A stretch of DNA of 64,000 nt from NCBI GenBank assembly GCA_016715065.1, contig JADKBN010000003.1, forward strand, positions 310,001 through 374,000, written 5' to 3'. The notes beneath the pieces were generated by a model. That model was not told where the DNA came from and ran no database searches. It saw nothing but the letters and a program-made list of their open reading frames with translations. The translations under genes were made by a program, and so were the position numbers. This DNA is from Fibrobacterota bacterium (lineage in GTDB: Bacteria; Fibrobacterota; Fibrobacteria; UBA5070). This document shows, piece by piece, positions 6,779 to 16,001 of this stretch. Every line of letters starts with the position of its first letter. Positions within the stretch are counted from its first letter, which is position 1.

Positions 6779-8404
6779 ATGCGGATCTTCGGGAGTGTCG
6801 ATACCTTCGTGGAATCATCGGGAACCCTGCGCCTGGGAAGGTTGGTGGCCAACGCGACCTTTCTCGAGGCACTCCTGCGCCATGGTCCCTACGACCTTCA
6901 CGAATTCTTCTGTCCCACGCATGCGGAACGCAGTCGGCTGGAAGAGTTTTTGCGTTCGCTCCCTGATGGAGCGCGTTTGTTGGCACGATGCCGTTTGCGC
7001 CTGCAGTTGGAGCTTCCCAAGGCATTGGTGGATCCCGCGTGGGAGGTCATGCATTCCGGGGGATGGGGCAGGTATCTGCCTTCCTTGGCCTGGGCGCGCG
7101 CGCGTTGGTCCCAACGCCCTTTCCCTCTCACGGGGACCATCCACAGCCTGGATGAGCCGTCCATGCCTCGTTCGCTCGGGAGACTGGTCCGCTCGCCTCT
7201 GGGTGCCCACGATGCGATCCTCTGCACCAGCAAGGCCGGCAGGGAAGCCTTCTCGAACCAGGTCAGCCATGTCGCCCAGGTGGAGGGATGCGCGTTTCCC
7301 GCGCGGTTGGAGATGGCGCCTCTGGGGGTGCCCCAGACCGCGTTCCAGCCACCTCCGAAAGCCCTGGCGCGATCCCGGATGGGCATCGCCCCCGAAGCCA
7401 GAGTGGCGACCTGGCTGGGACGCATCTCGGCGACCAGCAAGGCCGACCTGCATCCGTTGCTCTACCAGTGGCGGATGATGCGGGAAGTCAGCGGAGGGAA
7501 GCTCCTGGTGTTGGCGGGAGGCGCGACCGGAGGCGACCTGCGTTCGTTGGCACAGACCATCGAGGAGCTCGATCTGTCAAATTCCGTCCGACTGATGCCC
7601 GACCTGGACGATGCCGCCAAGGCCGATCTCCTGGGGGCGTCGGATGTGTTCGTTTCGCCGGTGGACAATTTCCAGGAAACCTTCGGGATCTCCGTGGTGG
7701 AAGCAATGGCCGCCGGGCTTGCGGTGGTGGCTTCCGATTGGGATGGCTACAAGGATTTGGTGGAGGACGGCGTGAGCGGGTTTTTGGTGCCCACGCGATG
7801 GGCTCCCCCCCCGCAGGATTTGACGGCGCTGCGCCAGATCCTGGAGCCGGGACTGTCCCAACTGGCGTTGGGCCAAGGGGTGTCCTGCGACCCTGGACGG
7901 TTGCGCACGGCGCTCCAGACGCTGCTGGAGGATCCCGACCTCGCTTCGCGGATGGGTGAACAAGGCCGACGCCGGGCAAGAGAACGGTTCGCCTGGAGAT
8001 CGGTGGTGGAATCGTTGGCGGGAATCTGGGCGAACCTTTCAGAAAGCTGCGCCCAAGCGGCTGTTCCTGGTAGTGGAACGAGCGATCCGGAAATCTTGCT
8101 GGCCGAGGAAATGTTCGGTCATTTCGCAACCGGCGCGCCGGGGGATTGGCGGGGAGAGGTTGCGCTGTCGGAGTTGGGGCGGATGATCCTGGAGGGGCGC
8201 ATCCCGATGCCTCCCACCTTCACCGATCTGCTGGAAGTCGTCGATGGACGATTGTTGACGGAACTTGTCACATCATTGCGTTCAGGACCACGGACCGTGG
8301 AAAGCCATCTTCTCCAGGTCTGCCAACGCACCGGCAGGGCCTTCGAGGAAACCCGATGGATCATGGCTTGGCTTCTGAAGTACGGAATCCTGGAACTGTC
8401 CTAG
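6779..8404 (+). CDS. Glycosyltransferase family 4 protein with C-terminal extension
   Basis: A 541-residue GT-B fold enzyme that likely transfers a sugar from a nucleotide sugar donor. The donor-binding half carries GRISATSKAD, then ETFGISVVEAMAAG at about 299-312 with the E-x7-E motif of GT4 enzymes, followed by DGVSGFLV. About 110 residues after the GT domain form a helical extension of unknown role. No signal or membrane segment. It starts with ATG at 6779 after the RNA-like repeats and ends 17 bases from the convergent GT2 gene. Proximity to flagellin suggests, but does not prove, a role in flagellin glycosylation or surface polysaccharide. Confidence 0.85.
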   Translation: MRIFGSVDTFVESSGTLRLGRLVANATFLEALLRHGPYDLHEFFCPTHAERSRLEEFLRSLPDGARLLARCRLRLQLELPKALVDPAWEVMHSGGWGRYLPSLAWARARWSQRPFPLTGTIHSLDEPSMPRSLGRLVRSPLGAHDAILCTSKAGREAFSNQVSHVAQVEGCAFPARLEMAPLGVPQTAFQPPPKALARSRMGIAPEARVATWLGRISATSKADLHPLLYQWRMMREVSGGKLLVLAGGATGGDLRSLAQTIEELDLSNSVRLMPDLDDAAKADLLGASDVFVSPVDNFQETFGISVVEAMAAGLAVVASDWDGYKDLVEDGVSGFLVPTRWAPPPQDLTALRQILEPGLSQLALGQGVSCDPGRLRTALQTLLEDPDLASRMGEQGRRRARERFAWRSVVESLAGIWANLSESCAQAAVPGSGTSDPEILLAEEMFGHFATGAPGDWRGEVALSELGRMILEGRIPMPPTFTDLLEVVDGRLLTELVTSLRSGPRTVESHLLQVCQRTGRAFEETRWIMAWLLKYGILELS

Positions 8405-8421
8405 CGCCGTGGCGGAGGAAG

Positions 8422-9969
8422 TCAGTCTTCCAGGACCAGCGTGGAAATGCCGGGAAGGGCGGAGTCCTGGGACTTGGCGTGGAGCGCGAACTTCCGGACG
8501 GTCTGCGCATGTCCCGCCTGCAGCAAAGCCTCGAGGAAGTCCGCCAGGCACGAGCGCAGGAAGCGAGGCTCCAAAAACGGATCCGGTGTCCAGACCAAGC
8601 CTCTTCTGATGCGATCCAAGCCCTGCGCGGCGGCGTTCTCCGCATCGCTGGGATGGAGGTCGAACGAGGGAGTGGCGCCGTCCAGCCAAGCGCGCATCCA
8701 CTGGCGCGCCTTGCCTCTTTCGGCTGCTTCCGAAGGCGTGCGGACGGCTTGCGACAGGAGCAGATCGGAAGTGGAGCGATCCCCATGGGCGAGTGCGGCC
8801 TCCGACCCTGCCAGCAGGACCAACGGGTGCTCGGGGGAGACACGCATCATCTGATCGAGCTCCTTCCATCCTGCATTTTGGTTGCGCTTGATCCGGCGCA
8901 CGGCGAGGTCGCATCGGGCGGCCAAGGAGCCTAGACCGGACGCCTCCTGGAGGTAGGGATCCGGATCGAGTCCGCACGCCAAGGCGCACTGGGCGGCAAG
9001 ATGGAGGGTGGACGCCTGGTCGCTTCCGTTGGTGGCCGCAAGGCCGATGGAGCGGGGAAGGGTCATGGCTGCCTGGACTCGCTCCCAGGCTAGCTGGTGG
9101 TGTCCGGCGCGCAACAGCAGTCTTGCGCGGGCGGATTCCAGCTCGGGGGGCGTTCCGGCGCTCTGGGCTTCCTCCAGCACCGACCAGGCATCGGAAAACC
9201 GACCTGTGTGCGCCAGGTCCAGGGCGAAGCTCCTGGCCAGCGTCTGCCACCAGGGCCACTGTCGGCGCAGTGCCAGTGGGGCTTCCAACGACCGGACCCA
9301 TGCTTCGCGATGGCGATCGGAGCGTTCCTGAGCAGCTTCTCCCCAGGCGGGGAGGGTGGTGGCGAGCTTGTAGAGATCGTACGCGTCGGCCTCGCCGCTT
9401 TCGCGGACCTTGCGCAGGATGCGAAGGTTGCGTTCGTGCTTGGAGCGGGAGGCGACAGATTCTGGCGTGTAGCCGTGGTGGATCAGCCGGATGCGTGATG
9501 CCCCAGGAGGAGGTGCGCCCAGTTCCTCCAGCGATTCCAGGACGGATTCGTGCAACGCGCGCCGGTAGCGGATCCGAGGATGCAGGCGAAAAAGCCTCGG
9601 AAGCAGCACTTTTCCGGACTGCGCAGTTCCATCGCGCAGTTCCACCTCGACCAGATGGCACCACTCGTCGCTGGAAAGGGCCGCGCGCAAATCCATCGCG
9701 CATCGGGGGTCCAGTTCTTCATCCGCATCCACCTGCAGGACCCAATCGCCGTCGGCAATTTCCAGGCTCGCGTTGCGCGCCTTGGCGAAATCGTCTTCCC
9801 ACGGAATGCTTTGGACCTGCGCCCCGAACGATCGGGCGATCGCGAGCGTGGAGTCTGTCGAGCCGGTGTCGACCAGGCAAATTCCATCCACCACCCCGAC
9901 CAGGGAGCGAAGGCAACGAGGGAGGTTGTCCTGTTCGTCGCGGGCGATGAGGCAGGCGATGAGCCGCAT
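8422..9969 (-). CDS. Glycosyltransferase family 2 protein with helical-repeat tail
   Basis: A 515-residue protein. Residues 1-210 are a GT-A domain: ACLIARDEQDNLPRCL, VDTGSTDSTLAIA and the metal-binding QVDADEE (Asp81-Asp83). The rest is Ala/Leu-rich and helical, like TPR repeats. This architecture (GT2 followed by TPR) is common among protein O-glycosylating enzymes such as SunS-like and flagellin-associated transferases. The ATG at 9969 is chosen because the preceding in-frame residues overlap the flagellin terminator. It lies just downstream of flagellin, separated by that terminator. Flagellin as its acceptor is inference from position. Confidence 0.85.
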   Translation of the reverse strand: MRLIACLIARDEQDNLPRCLRSLVGVVDGICLVDTGSTDSTLAIARSFGAQVQSIPWEDDFAKARNASLEIADGDWVLQVDADEELDPRCAMDLRAALSSDEWCHLVEVELRDGTAQSGKVLLPRLFRLHPRIRYRRALHESVLESLEELGAPPPGASRIRLIHHGYTPESVASRSKHERNLRILRKVRESGEADAYDLYKLATTLPAWGEAAQERSDRHREAWVRSLEAPLALRRQWPWWQTLARSFALDLAHTGRFSDAWSVLEEAQSAGTPPELESARARLLLRAGHHQLAWERVQAAMTLPRSIGLAATNGSDQASTLHLAAQCALACGLDPDPYLQEASGLGSLAARCDLAVRRIKRNQNAGWKELDQMMRVSPEHPLVLLAGSEAALAHGDRSTSDLLLSQAVRTPSEAAERGKARQWMRAWLDGATPSFDLHPSDAENAAAQGLDRIRRGLVWTPDPFLEPRFLRSCLADFLEALLQAGHAQTVRKFALHAKSQDSALPGISTLVLED

Positions 9970-9982
9970 TTCCCAATAGAAG

Positions 9983-10016
9983 CAAAAAGACCCGCCCCCG
10001 GGGTGCGGGAACGGGC
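9983..10016 (-). terminator. Terminator of the flagellin gene
   Basis: On the minus strand a GC-rich imperfect hairpin (GGCCCG...CGGGTC) is followed by TTTTT at 9984-9988. It lies 26 bases after the flagellin stop and before the GT2 start. Confidence 0.65.
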
Positions 10017-10041
10017 CTGGACGAGGGAAACCTGGCAAGGA

Positions 10042-10851
10042 TTATCTGAGGAGTCCGAGCACTCCGGACGGCAACTGGTTGGCTTGGCTCAACATGCTTT
10101 GCGCGGATTGGGTCAAGATCTGGTTTCGGGTGAACTGCATCGTTTCCGATGCGAAGTTGGTGTCGCGGATTCGACTTTCGGCGTCTGTCAGGTTGGTCAC
10201 CATGTCGCCCAGGTTGGAAACCGTGGTGCTCAAGCGGTTCATGGTCGAACCGACCGTGGACCGCAGGGACAACACCGATGCCAGCAAGGTGTCGATGGAG
10301 CCGATCGCGGTCTGAGCGGCCGATTGCAAGGACACACCGCCAAACGACAAGCCGGACGCGAGGTTGATCGAAGTGAAACTGATCGTCGAGCTGGTGCCGC
10401 TGGAGGCCGCGCTGATCTGGAACGAGAACTGGGTGGTTCCCGTCAGCATCTCGAGACCGTTGTACGTGGTGGCGGAGGCGATTCGGTTGATTTCCGAGGC
10501 CAGCGCCGCGTATTCCTGCTGGATATAGCCGCGATCGGTGTTGGTGTAGGTTCCGTTGGACGACTGGACCGCCAATTCGCGCATGCGCTGCAGCGAATCT
10601 GTGATCTGTTGCGTGCCCGATTCGGTGATCTGCAGCATGGCAAGCGCGTCGTTGGCATTTCTCGACGCCATCTGGCTGCCGCGGATCTGGGAACGAAGGC
10701 CTTCCGACACGGAAAGACCCGCCGAATCGTCCGATGCTCGGTTGATGCGAAGTCCGGAAGACAGCTTCTCCAGGGACTTCGTCATGTTCGAGTTTGTGTT
10801 GCTCAGAGTGTTCTGAATGTTGACCGAGTTGACGTTGTTATAGATACGCAT
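10042..10851 (-). CDS. fliC: Flagellin
   Basis: A 269-residue structural subunit of the flagellar filament. The N-terminal D0/D1 helices (starting MRIYNNVNSVN, with KLSSGLRINRASDDSAGL) and the C-terminal D1/D0 helices (RIRDTNFASETMQFTRNQIL, QANQLPSGVLGLL) are complete. Only about 100 residues lie between them, so the surface-exposed D2/D3 region is minimal and Ser/Thr-rich. The ATG at 10851 follows AAGGAGG with good spacing. It is monocistronic, with its own terminator, and flanked by two glycosyltransferases that might modify its Ser/Thr core. No clear sigma28 box could be identified upstream. Confidence 0.95.
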   Translation of the reverse strand: MRIYNNVNSVNIQNTLSNTNSNMTKSLEKLSSGLRINRASDDSAGLSVSEGLRSQIRGSQMASRNANDALAMLQITESGTQQITDSLQRMRELAVQSSNGTYTNTDRGYIQQEYAALASEINRIASATTYNGLEMLTGTTQFSFQISAASSGTSSTISFTSINLASGLSFGGVSLQSAAQTAIGSIDTLLASVLSLRSTVGSTMNRLSTTVSNLGDMVTNLTDAESRIRDTNFASETMQFTRNQILTQSAQSMLSQANQLPSGVLGLLR

Positions 10852-11010
10852 GACACATCCTCCTTGCGTGGTTCCCCTCGGATGGCATCCTTGCCTTCCA
10901 AGTCGGATCGTCGGGATGGAGGCAACCAGCTCCTTCGATCCATGCAATTCATCGGATGTCTAGCCCCACAACTTGAGCAGGAGAATGGACACAGGCGAAA
11001 TCAAGAAACG

Positions 11011-11046
11011 AAAAACCCCTCCGCCGGGGGTGCCGGTGAAGGGGTT
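11011..11046 (-). terminator. Terminator of the HU gene
   Basis: On the minus strand AACCCCT...AGGGGTT forms the stem (11040-11046 with 11014-11020) with a GC-rich inner arm, followed by TTTTT. It lies 36 bases after the HU stop. Confidence 0.75.
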
Positions 11047-11081
11047 CGAGCCTGGAGGCGCCCTACACGGGCCCCTGGCGA

Positions 11082-11381
11082 TTACTTCTTCTTGCCGCCC
11101 TTGGCCTTGTTGAATTCGTCCTTCAGGGCCTTGCCGGCCTTGAAACCGACGGTCTTGGAGGCGGCGATCTTGATCTTTTCGCCATTGGAGGGGTTCACGC
11201 CAGTGCGAGCCTTGCGCTCCTTGACTTCGAAGGTGCCGAAGCCGACAAGGGCGACGGACTTGTCCTTCTTGAGGCCTTCGACGAGTGCGTCCAAAACGGC
11301 GGACACTGCGCGTTCAGCAGAAGCCTTGCTTTCCAGCTGGGCGAGTTCTTGGACCTTGGCGACGAGATCGGTCTTGTTCAT
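11082..11381 (-). CDS. hup: DNA-binding protein HU
   Basis: A 99-residue histone-like dimer that bends and compacts DNA. It has the full family pattern: MNKTDLVAKV start, central GFGTFEVKERKARTG beta arm, NPSNGEKI tip and a Lys-rich tail ending KGGKKK. The ATG at 11381 is chosen over the one two codons upstream because CAAGGAA is correctly spaced only for 11381. A minus-strand TTGCAA-17-TATGTT promoter lies at 11447-11475 and a terminator at 11011-11046, so it is a monocistronic unit. The Lys-rich C-terminal extension is slightly longer than in E. coli HU. Confidence 0.95.
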   Translation of the reverse strand: MNKTDLVAKVQELAQLESKASAERAVSAVLDALVEGLKKDKSVALVGFGTFEVKERKARTGVNPSNGEKIKIAASKTVGFKAGKALKDEFNKAKGGKKK

Positions 11382-11446
11382 GTGCATTCCTTGAGGGAAG
11401 GTTTTTTGGGAGAATCGCACCGACGCGCGGTGGCGCGTTAGGGAGG

Positions 11447-11475
11447 AACATATCACCGCGCTCGACGGCTTGCAA
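11447..11475 (-). promoter_or_regulatory. Predicted sigma70 promoter of hup
   Basis: On the minus strand TTGCAA (11470-11475) and TATGTT (11447-11452) are 17 bases apart, giving a ~60-base leader before the HU ATG. Confidence 0.6.
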
Positions 11476-11558
11476 TGGGCTTTTCCTGTGTTTTTTTTGT
11501 CGTAAGGCACATTCGATGGGCCCTGCCGAGCATCACAGCACCGCCAAGTGACTAGGAA

Positions 11559-12257
11559 TCAATGCTTTGCGGCAGAATTCCCCCTCGACATCCTCTCCAG
11601 CAGGCCACCCAAAAACCGCAATTCCGAGCGGGTCGGTCGCAGGCGCCGCAACAGGGCGGCCAGATGGCGCCGGCCGGCCTCTTGTCGCGCCGGATGCAAG
11701 TGGGCATCGGCGTTGGCGAGGATCCGGCGTACCCAGTCTTCGCGCAGGATCGCTAGGGCGGCTCCTTTGGCCGGGTCGCGAACGGCAGGTACCGTGGCGT
11801 GCAGACCGGAGAGTGCGATGGCGACGGCTTGACCGAGGTTCAAGGATCCGGTGGGGTGGTCGGTGGGAATGCGACAGGCAAGGTCGCATTGCAAAACCTC
11901 CTCGGAGGTCAGCCCGATCGATTCGCGCCCGAAGACAAGTGCCCAGGGTGCGTCGAGATCCGTTCGCTGTGAAAGTTGTGGCAAGTCCACAAGCCCCTTC
12001 TGGTGCGGGCGTCGCGTGAAGGCGATGGTGGTCCGCGCTTGGCCGAAGGCTTGAGGAAGGTCTTCGTGCACCGTGCAGCGGTCGAGGATGTCCTTTCCGA
12101 GCGTGGCAGTGCGGTACGCTGCGGATTGGGGATCGGGTTTCCCGGTTCCGACCAGAGCGAGGTCCGTCCAACCGAAACACGACATCGCGCGGACCGCGAA
12201 ACCGATGTTTTCTGGGATTTCCGGCTGGACAAGAATCAGTCGATGATGATTGGGCAT
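11559..12257 (-). CDS. SpoU-family RNA 2'-O-methyltransferase (TrmJ-like)
   Basis: A 232-residue SPOUT enzyme using S-adenosylmethionine to methylate a ribose 2'-OH in RNA. Visible motifs are LVQPEIPENIGFAVRAM (motif 1, Asn/Arg), ALVFGRESIGLTSEEV (motif 2) and IPTDHPTGSLNLGQAVAI (motif 3). The first-line pattern and C-terminal helical extension fit the TrmJ/LasT branch that targets position 32 of tRNA. The ATG at 12257 is chosen because MPNHHRLILVQ begins the fold directly. It is transcribed divergently from the pilus operon and is alone on its strand. Confidence 0.85.
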   Translation of the reverse strand: MPNHHRLILVQPEIPENIGFAVRAMSCFGWTDLALVGTGKPDPQSAAYRTATLGKDILDRCTVHEDLPQAFGQARTTIAFTRRPHQKGLVDLPQLSQRTDLDAPWALVFGRESIGLTSEEVLQCDLACRIPTDHPTGSLNLGQAVAIALSGLHATVPAVRDPAKGAALAILREDWVRRILANADAHLHPARQEAGRRHLAALLRRLRPTRSELRFLGGLLERMSRGNSAAKH

Positions 12258-12397
12258 AGGCGGGACGGAAAGGTAAGCGAGAGAATCCCGTGACGAAAAT
12301 TGTGGAAGCATCGAATCCATGAATGGTACCGTGGGGCAGACCTCGGCAATCCGCCTCACCTCCCAATGCCCACCAGCCCACTTCGGAAGGGACCACC

Positions 12398-13087
12398 ATG
12401 AAGATCCAGATCCCGCTTCACCTCGATAGCAAGTCCAGTACCAGACGCGGTTTCACTCTGATCGAAATGATCGGCGTGTTGGCGATCATCGCCATTTTGG
12501 TGGCGGCCGTGGCGCCCCGGATCTTCGAGGCGATCAACGATTCCAAGATCACTTCGGCCACCAGCACCATCAAGACGTTGGAATCGGCCGTGGCCAAGTA
12601 CTACTCGGACGTGGGAACCCTGCTTCCCCTGAACGCGGCCGGTGCTCCCGCCAACAGCAACGGAAACGCCGCCGGTGTGATGACCGCCTACAGTCTCCCG
12701 TATGTCCTGAATCTGGGAACAGCCCCGGCCACCACCGGTTCCTGGCCCAAATTCAGAGGGCCCTACATGCCCAACCTCAACGTGGCCAATCCGCCCATCG
12801 GAAACACCATGGTGATCGGGGCGAACCTCGCGGCCGCCGCCCTCAACGCGGCGGGAGCGGCCCCTCCGAACTTTTCTCTCAACGGTGGTGCGACGGGATC
12901 GCTCACCAACACCAACCAAGTGGTGTGGGTGACCTTCACCGGTGTGAGCGAAGCCGAATTCAACAAGTTCGACATCATCATGGATGCGGGGATCGGCGCC
13001 ACCGCCGCCCAGCGCCAGACCCTGGGCAAGGTCAAGTGGGCCGCCGCCGCCGGCGGGACCATGACGGTCTACATCGCGCACAAATAG
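12398..13087 (+). CDS. Prepilin-like protein (major pseudopilin candidate)
   Basis: A 229-residue type IV prepilin-like protein. The leader ends STRRG and is followed by FTLIEMIGVLAIIAILVAA, with Glu5 of the mature protein present. The mature part has the helical stalk (ATSTIKTLESAVAKYYSD) and an Ala/Asn-rich globular domain with no Cys pair. It is the first gene of the MSHA-like operon, 17 bases before the ATPase. Its position and size suggest the major pilin or GspG-like subunit. It starts at the ATG after GGAAGGGACC. Cleavage by a prepilin peptidase encoded elsewhere is expected. Confidence 0.88.
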   Translation: MKIQIPLHLDSKSSTRRGFTLIEMIGVLAIIAILVAAVAPRIFEAINDSKITSATSTIKTLESAVAKYYSDVGTLLPLNAAGAPANSNGNAAGVMTAYSLPYVLNLGTAPATTGSWPKFRGPYMPNLNVANPPIGNTMVIGANLAAAALNAAGAAPPNFSLNGGATGSLTNTNQVVWVTFTGVSEAEFNKFDIIMDAGIGATAAQRQTLGKVKWAAAAGGTMTVYIAHK

Positions 13088-13104
13088 CGCCAACCGGAGG
13101 CTCC

Positions 13105-14775
13105 ATGTCGGATCCGACCCCCCCTCGCAAGCCGAAAATGCTGGGGGAGAGGCTCCTGGAGGCGGGGCTTCTTTCTTCGGCACAACTGCAACTTGCCTTG
13201 CGCGAACAAAAGCGCAAAGGCGGATTCCTCGGCGAAATCCTCGAGCGATTCGGCTTCGTGAAAGCCGAGGCGGTTTCGCGGCTCCTGGCCGACGACGCCC
13301 AGGCAGGATTCGTCGACGTGGTGCACGCGGTGATCGACGCCGAGGTGCTCTCGCTGGTGCCGTTGGAGATCGCCCACAAGCACCAGCTCCTCCCGCTCGC
13401 CCGTGACGGACAGATTCTGACTGTCGCCATGGCGGACACGTTCGACGTGGTGGCCATCGACGTGGTGGAACGCATCACGGGACTGGGATTGGAGGTGCTC
13501 GCCGCGCCCGCCCAAGCCATCCAGGACGCGATCTCCCAAAAATACGTGCAGGGCGAATCCCTGGACGATCTGGTGGACGCGGCCCTTTCCGCGAGCATCG
13601 TCGATGTGGCGGAAGCAGGACGGATCGCGCCATTGGTGCGATTGGTGGACCAGGTGATCGCCCTTTCCGTGCGCCGGCGCGCCACCGACATCCATATGGA
13701 GCCGGAAGAAGGCATGGTCAGGGTGAGGCTTCGCATCGACGGTGTTCTGCACCAGGAGGCGATCCTCCCCAAGCCTTTGCAGGGAGCCATCATCGCGCGC
13801 TTGAAGATCCTGGCGGGCTTGGACGTGACCGAACATCGCGTGCCGCAGGACGGTCGCATCGCGTTTTCCATCGCTCGGAGGCGGATAGATCTGCGCGTCT
13901 CCACATTGCCCACCCAGTACGGCGAGTCCGTGGTGATGCGCGTGCTGGACAAATCCAACGTCCTGCTGGATCTGGATCTGCTGGGCATTCGGGAGGCGGA
14001 TCGCGCCCGGTTCCAGCTGGCCTTGCGGCAGCCCCATGGAGTCATCCTGGTGACGGGCCCCACGGGATCGGGAAAGACCACCACCCTGTACGCGGCGCTG
14101 GGTCAGATCGATGCGATCCAGCGCAGCGTCTTCACCCTGGAAGACCCGGTGGAATACAGTCTGCCCATGATCCGCCAGACCCAGATCCAAGCCGACCAGG
14201 GAATGACCTTCGCGGCGGGATTGCGCGCCTTGTTGCGCCAGGACCCCGATGTGATCCTGGTGGGCGAGGTGCGCGACGAAGAGACCGCCCAATTGGCCAC
14301 TCGTGCCGCGTTGACGGGCCACCTGGTGTTTTCCACCCTCCACACCAACACGTCGGCCGGCGCCGTGTCGCGGTTGGTGGACATGGGCGTGGAGCCCTAT
14401 CTCCTTTCTTCCGCCCTGGTTGCGGTGCTGGCCCAGCGACTGGTGCGCAAAATCTGTCCGCAATGCGCCGTGGACGATCCCGATTCGGTCGCGACGTTGG
14501 CTTCCCGCGGGATCGAAGCGGACCCCAAGGGCCGCTACCGCAAAGGACAAGGGTGCGAATCGTGTTTCGGGTTGGGCACGGTGGGGCGGTTGGCCATCTA
14601 CGAGGTCCTGCTGGTGGACGGGGAGATTTCCAAGGCGATCCGGGATGGATCCGGCGAGGATCGCATCCGCGAATGCGCCCGCGCCGGGGGGATGACCTCG
14701 ATGCTCGACGATGGGCTGGCCAAGGCCGCCTTGGGAATCGTCCATGTGGACGATGTGCTGCGGGCGGTGGGCTGA
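13105..14775 (+). CDS. gspE: Pilus/type II secretion assembly ATPase with MshEN-like N-terminus
   Basis: A 556-residue cytoplasmic hexameric ATPase that powers pilus polymerisation. The first 60 residues have two MshEN-like motifs (LGERLLEAGLLSSAQLQLAL and GGFLGEILERFGF), a c-di-GMP-binding module in MshE-type ATPases. The core has DIHMEPEE, Walker A GPTGSGKTTT at about 318-327, the Asp box FTLEDPVEY, Walker B DVILVGEVRDEET and the His box TLHTNTS. CPQC at about 451 and CESC near 490 form the zinc site. The next gene begins inside its stop codon (TGATG). MshE is the best match; GspE or PilB cannot be excluded by eye. Confidence 0.92.
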   Translation: MSDPTPPRKPKMLGERLLEAGLLSSAQLQLALREQKRKGGFLGEILERFGFVKAEAVSRLLADDAQAGFVDVVHAVIDAEVLSLVPLEIAHKHQLLPLARDGQILTVAMADTFDVVAIDVVERITGLGLEVLAAPAQAIQDAISQKYVQGESLDDLVDAALSASIVDVAEAGRIAPLVRLVDQVIALSVRRRATDIHMEPEEGMVRVRLRIDGVLHQEAILPKPLQGAIIARLKILAGLDVTEHRVPQDGRIAFSIARRRIDLRVSTLPTQYGESVVMRVLDKSNVLLDLDLLGIREADRARFQLALRQPHGVILVTGPTGSGKTTTLYAALGQIDAIQRSVFTLEDPVEYSLPMIRQTQIQADQGMTFAAGLRALLRQDPDVILVGEVRDEETAQLATRAALTGHLVFSTLHTNTSAGAVSRLVDMGVEPYLLSSALVAVLAQRLVRKICPQCAVDDPDSVATLASRGIEADPKGRYRKGQGCESCFGLGTVGRLAIYEVLLVDGEISKAIRDGSGEDRIRECARAGGMTSMLDDGLAKAALGIVHVDDVLRAVG

Positions 14776-16001
14776 TGGCTGTCTTCAGCTACTCGTGGGT
14801 GGACGAGCACGGACATCGCCATAGCGCGGTGGCCGCCTCGGAGAGCCGCGCCCAGCTGGAGCGCAAGCTGGACCTGGAGGGAAAGGTCGTCGTTTCCATC
14901 GGACAGGATCGAGGAGCGACCAGCGCGGTCGCGACCCCCAAACGCACGGTGGGCGAGCGCAAGGTGCCGCGACGGGAATTGTCGGAGCTCTGCACCTTCC
15001 TGGGGACTCTCGTGCGGGCGGGAGTGTCGATTCCCACCGCGTTGCGGGATTTTTCTCAGGAGACCAAACATCCCTGGTTTCGCTACGTGGTCGAACAGGT
15101 CTATCTGGCGGTGGAGGCGGGCGAGAGTCTGGCGGGCTCCATGGAGAAATTCCCTCGCGTGTTTTCCGAGGAGCTGCGCGGGATGGTCAAGGCGGGCGAA
15201 CGTTCCGGATCCCTTCCCGAAGCACTGGGCCGGGTGAGGGCCCACCTGGATTGGCAGGAGCGTCTTTCCGGCGACATCCGCCAAGCCACCACCTATCCGG
15301 TGGTGGTTTCCCTGTTGCTGTCGGTTTTTGTCTTGTATCTGTTTTCTTCCGTTGTGCCGGGGATCGCGAAGATCCTGGTGGACCTGAAGGTTCCGTTGCC
15401 TTTGGTGACGAAAATCGTCCTGTTGATTTCGGATCTGGTCAAGGAGATCTGGTGGTTGGTGGTCGTGGTGGTGGTGGCCGCGATCACGGGAATCGCCCAA
15501 GGCCGCAAACGAAGCGAGGGATTCCGGTTGGCTTGGGACGGGATGCTCCTGAAGCTTCCCGTCTTCGGCGAACTCAATTCCATGATCGCCCAGGCGCGGT
15601 TCTCCCAGAATGCCGCCGTCTTGCACCGCTCGGGCCTGTCCATCCTGGAAAACCTCGAGCTGTGCCACGGACTGGTGGGAAACGCGGTGTTCGCACGGGC
15701 GTTGTCGTTCGCCCTGCGGGACGTGCGGGAAGGCGGGAGTCTCGCCCAGTCGCTGCGCGGCAGCGGGATCTTTTCCGGCATGGCCGTGCGCATGATCGCG
15801 GCCGGCGAATCCTCCGGCGATCTCGATCGCTCCCTGGACCATGTGGCGGCGTATTACGAAGAGGAGGTCCCCCGGAAGGTCAAGCGGGTCTTCGCGATCG
15901 TGGAGCCGATGCTGATCGTGACCCTGGTGGCCATCGTGGGAGTGGTGGCCATGGCCATCTTCCTGCCCATCCTGGGCATGAGCTCGGGGGTGCGCCAGTG
16001 A
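14775..16001 (+). CDS. gspF: GspF/MshG-type inner-membrane platform protein
   Basis: A 408-residue polytopic protein that links the assembly ATPase to the pilus. It holds the two repeated GspF domains, each with LVRAGVSIPTAL / LHRSGLSILENLE and MVKAGERSGSLPEAL / MIAAGESSGDLDRSL signatures. Three hydrophobic segments are visible: about 177-195, 225-245 and near the C-terminus. The N-terminal 60 residues include the cytoplasmic YSWVDEHGHR start seen in the family. It overlaps the ATPase gene by one base and the next pseudopilin gene by four, showing tight translational coupling. Confidence 0.93.
   Translation: MAVFSYSWVDEHGHRHSAVAASESRAQLERKLDLEGKVVVSIGQDRGATSAVATPKRTVGERKVPRRELSELCTFLGTLVRAGVSIPTALRDFSQETKHPWFRYVVEQVYLAVEAGESLAGSMEKFPRVFSEELRGMVKAGERSGSLPEALGRVRAHLDWQERLSGDIRQATTYPVVVSLLLSVFVLYLFSSVVPGIAKILVDLKVPLPLVTKIVLLISDLVKEIWWLVVVVVVAAITGIAQGRKRSEGFRLAWDGMLLKLPVFGELNSMIAQARFSQNAAVLHRSGLSILENLELCHGLVGNAVFARALSFALRDVREGGSLAQSLRGSGIFSGMAVRMIAAGESSGDLDRSLDHVAAYYEEEVPRKVKRVFAIVEPMLIVTLVAIVGVVAMAIFLPILGMSSGVRQ

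Noticed and set aside
13069..14745. 558-codon minus-strand frame opposite the pilus ATPase
   Set aside because: Shadow frame; His/Gln-rich translation with no motifs.
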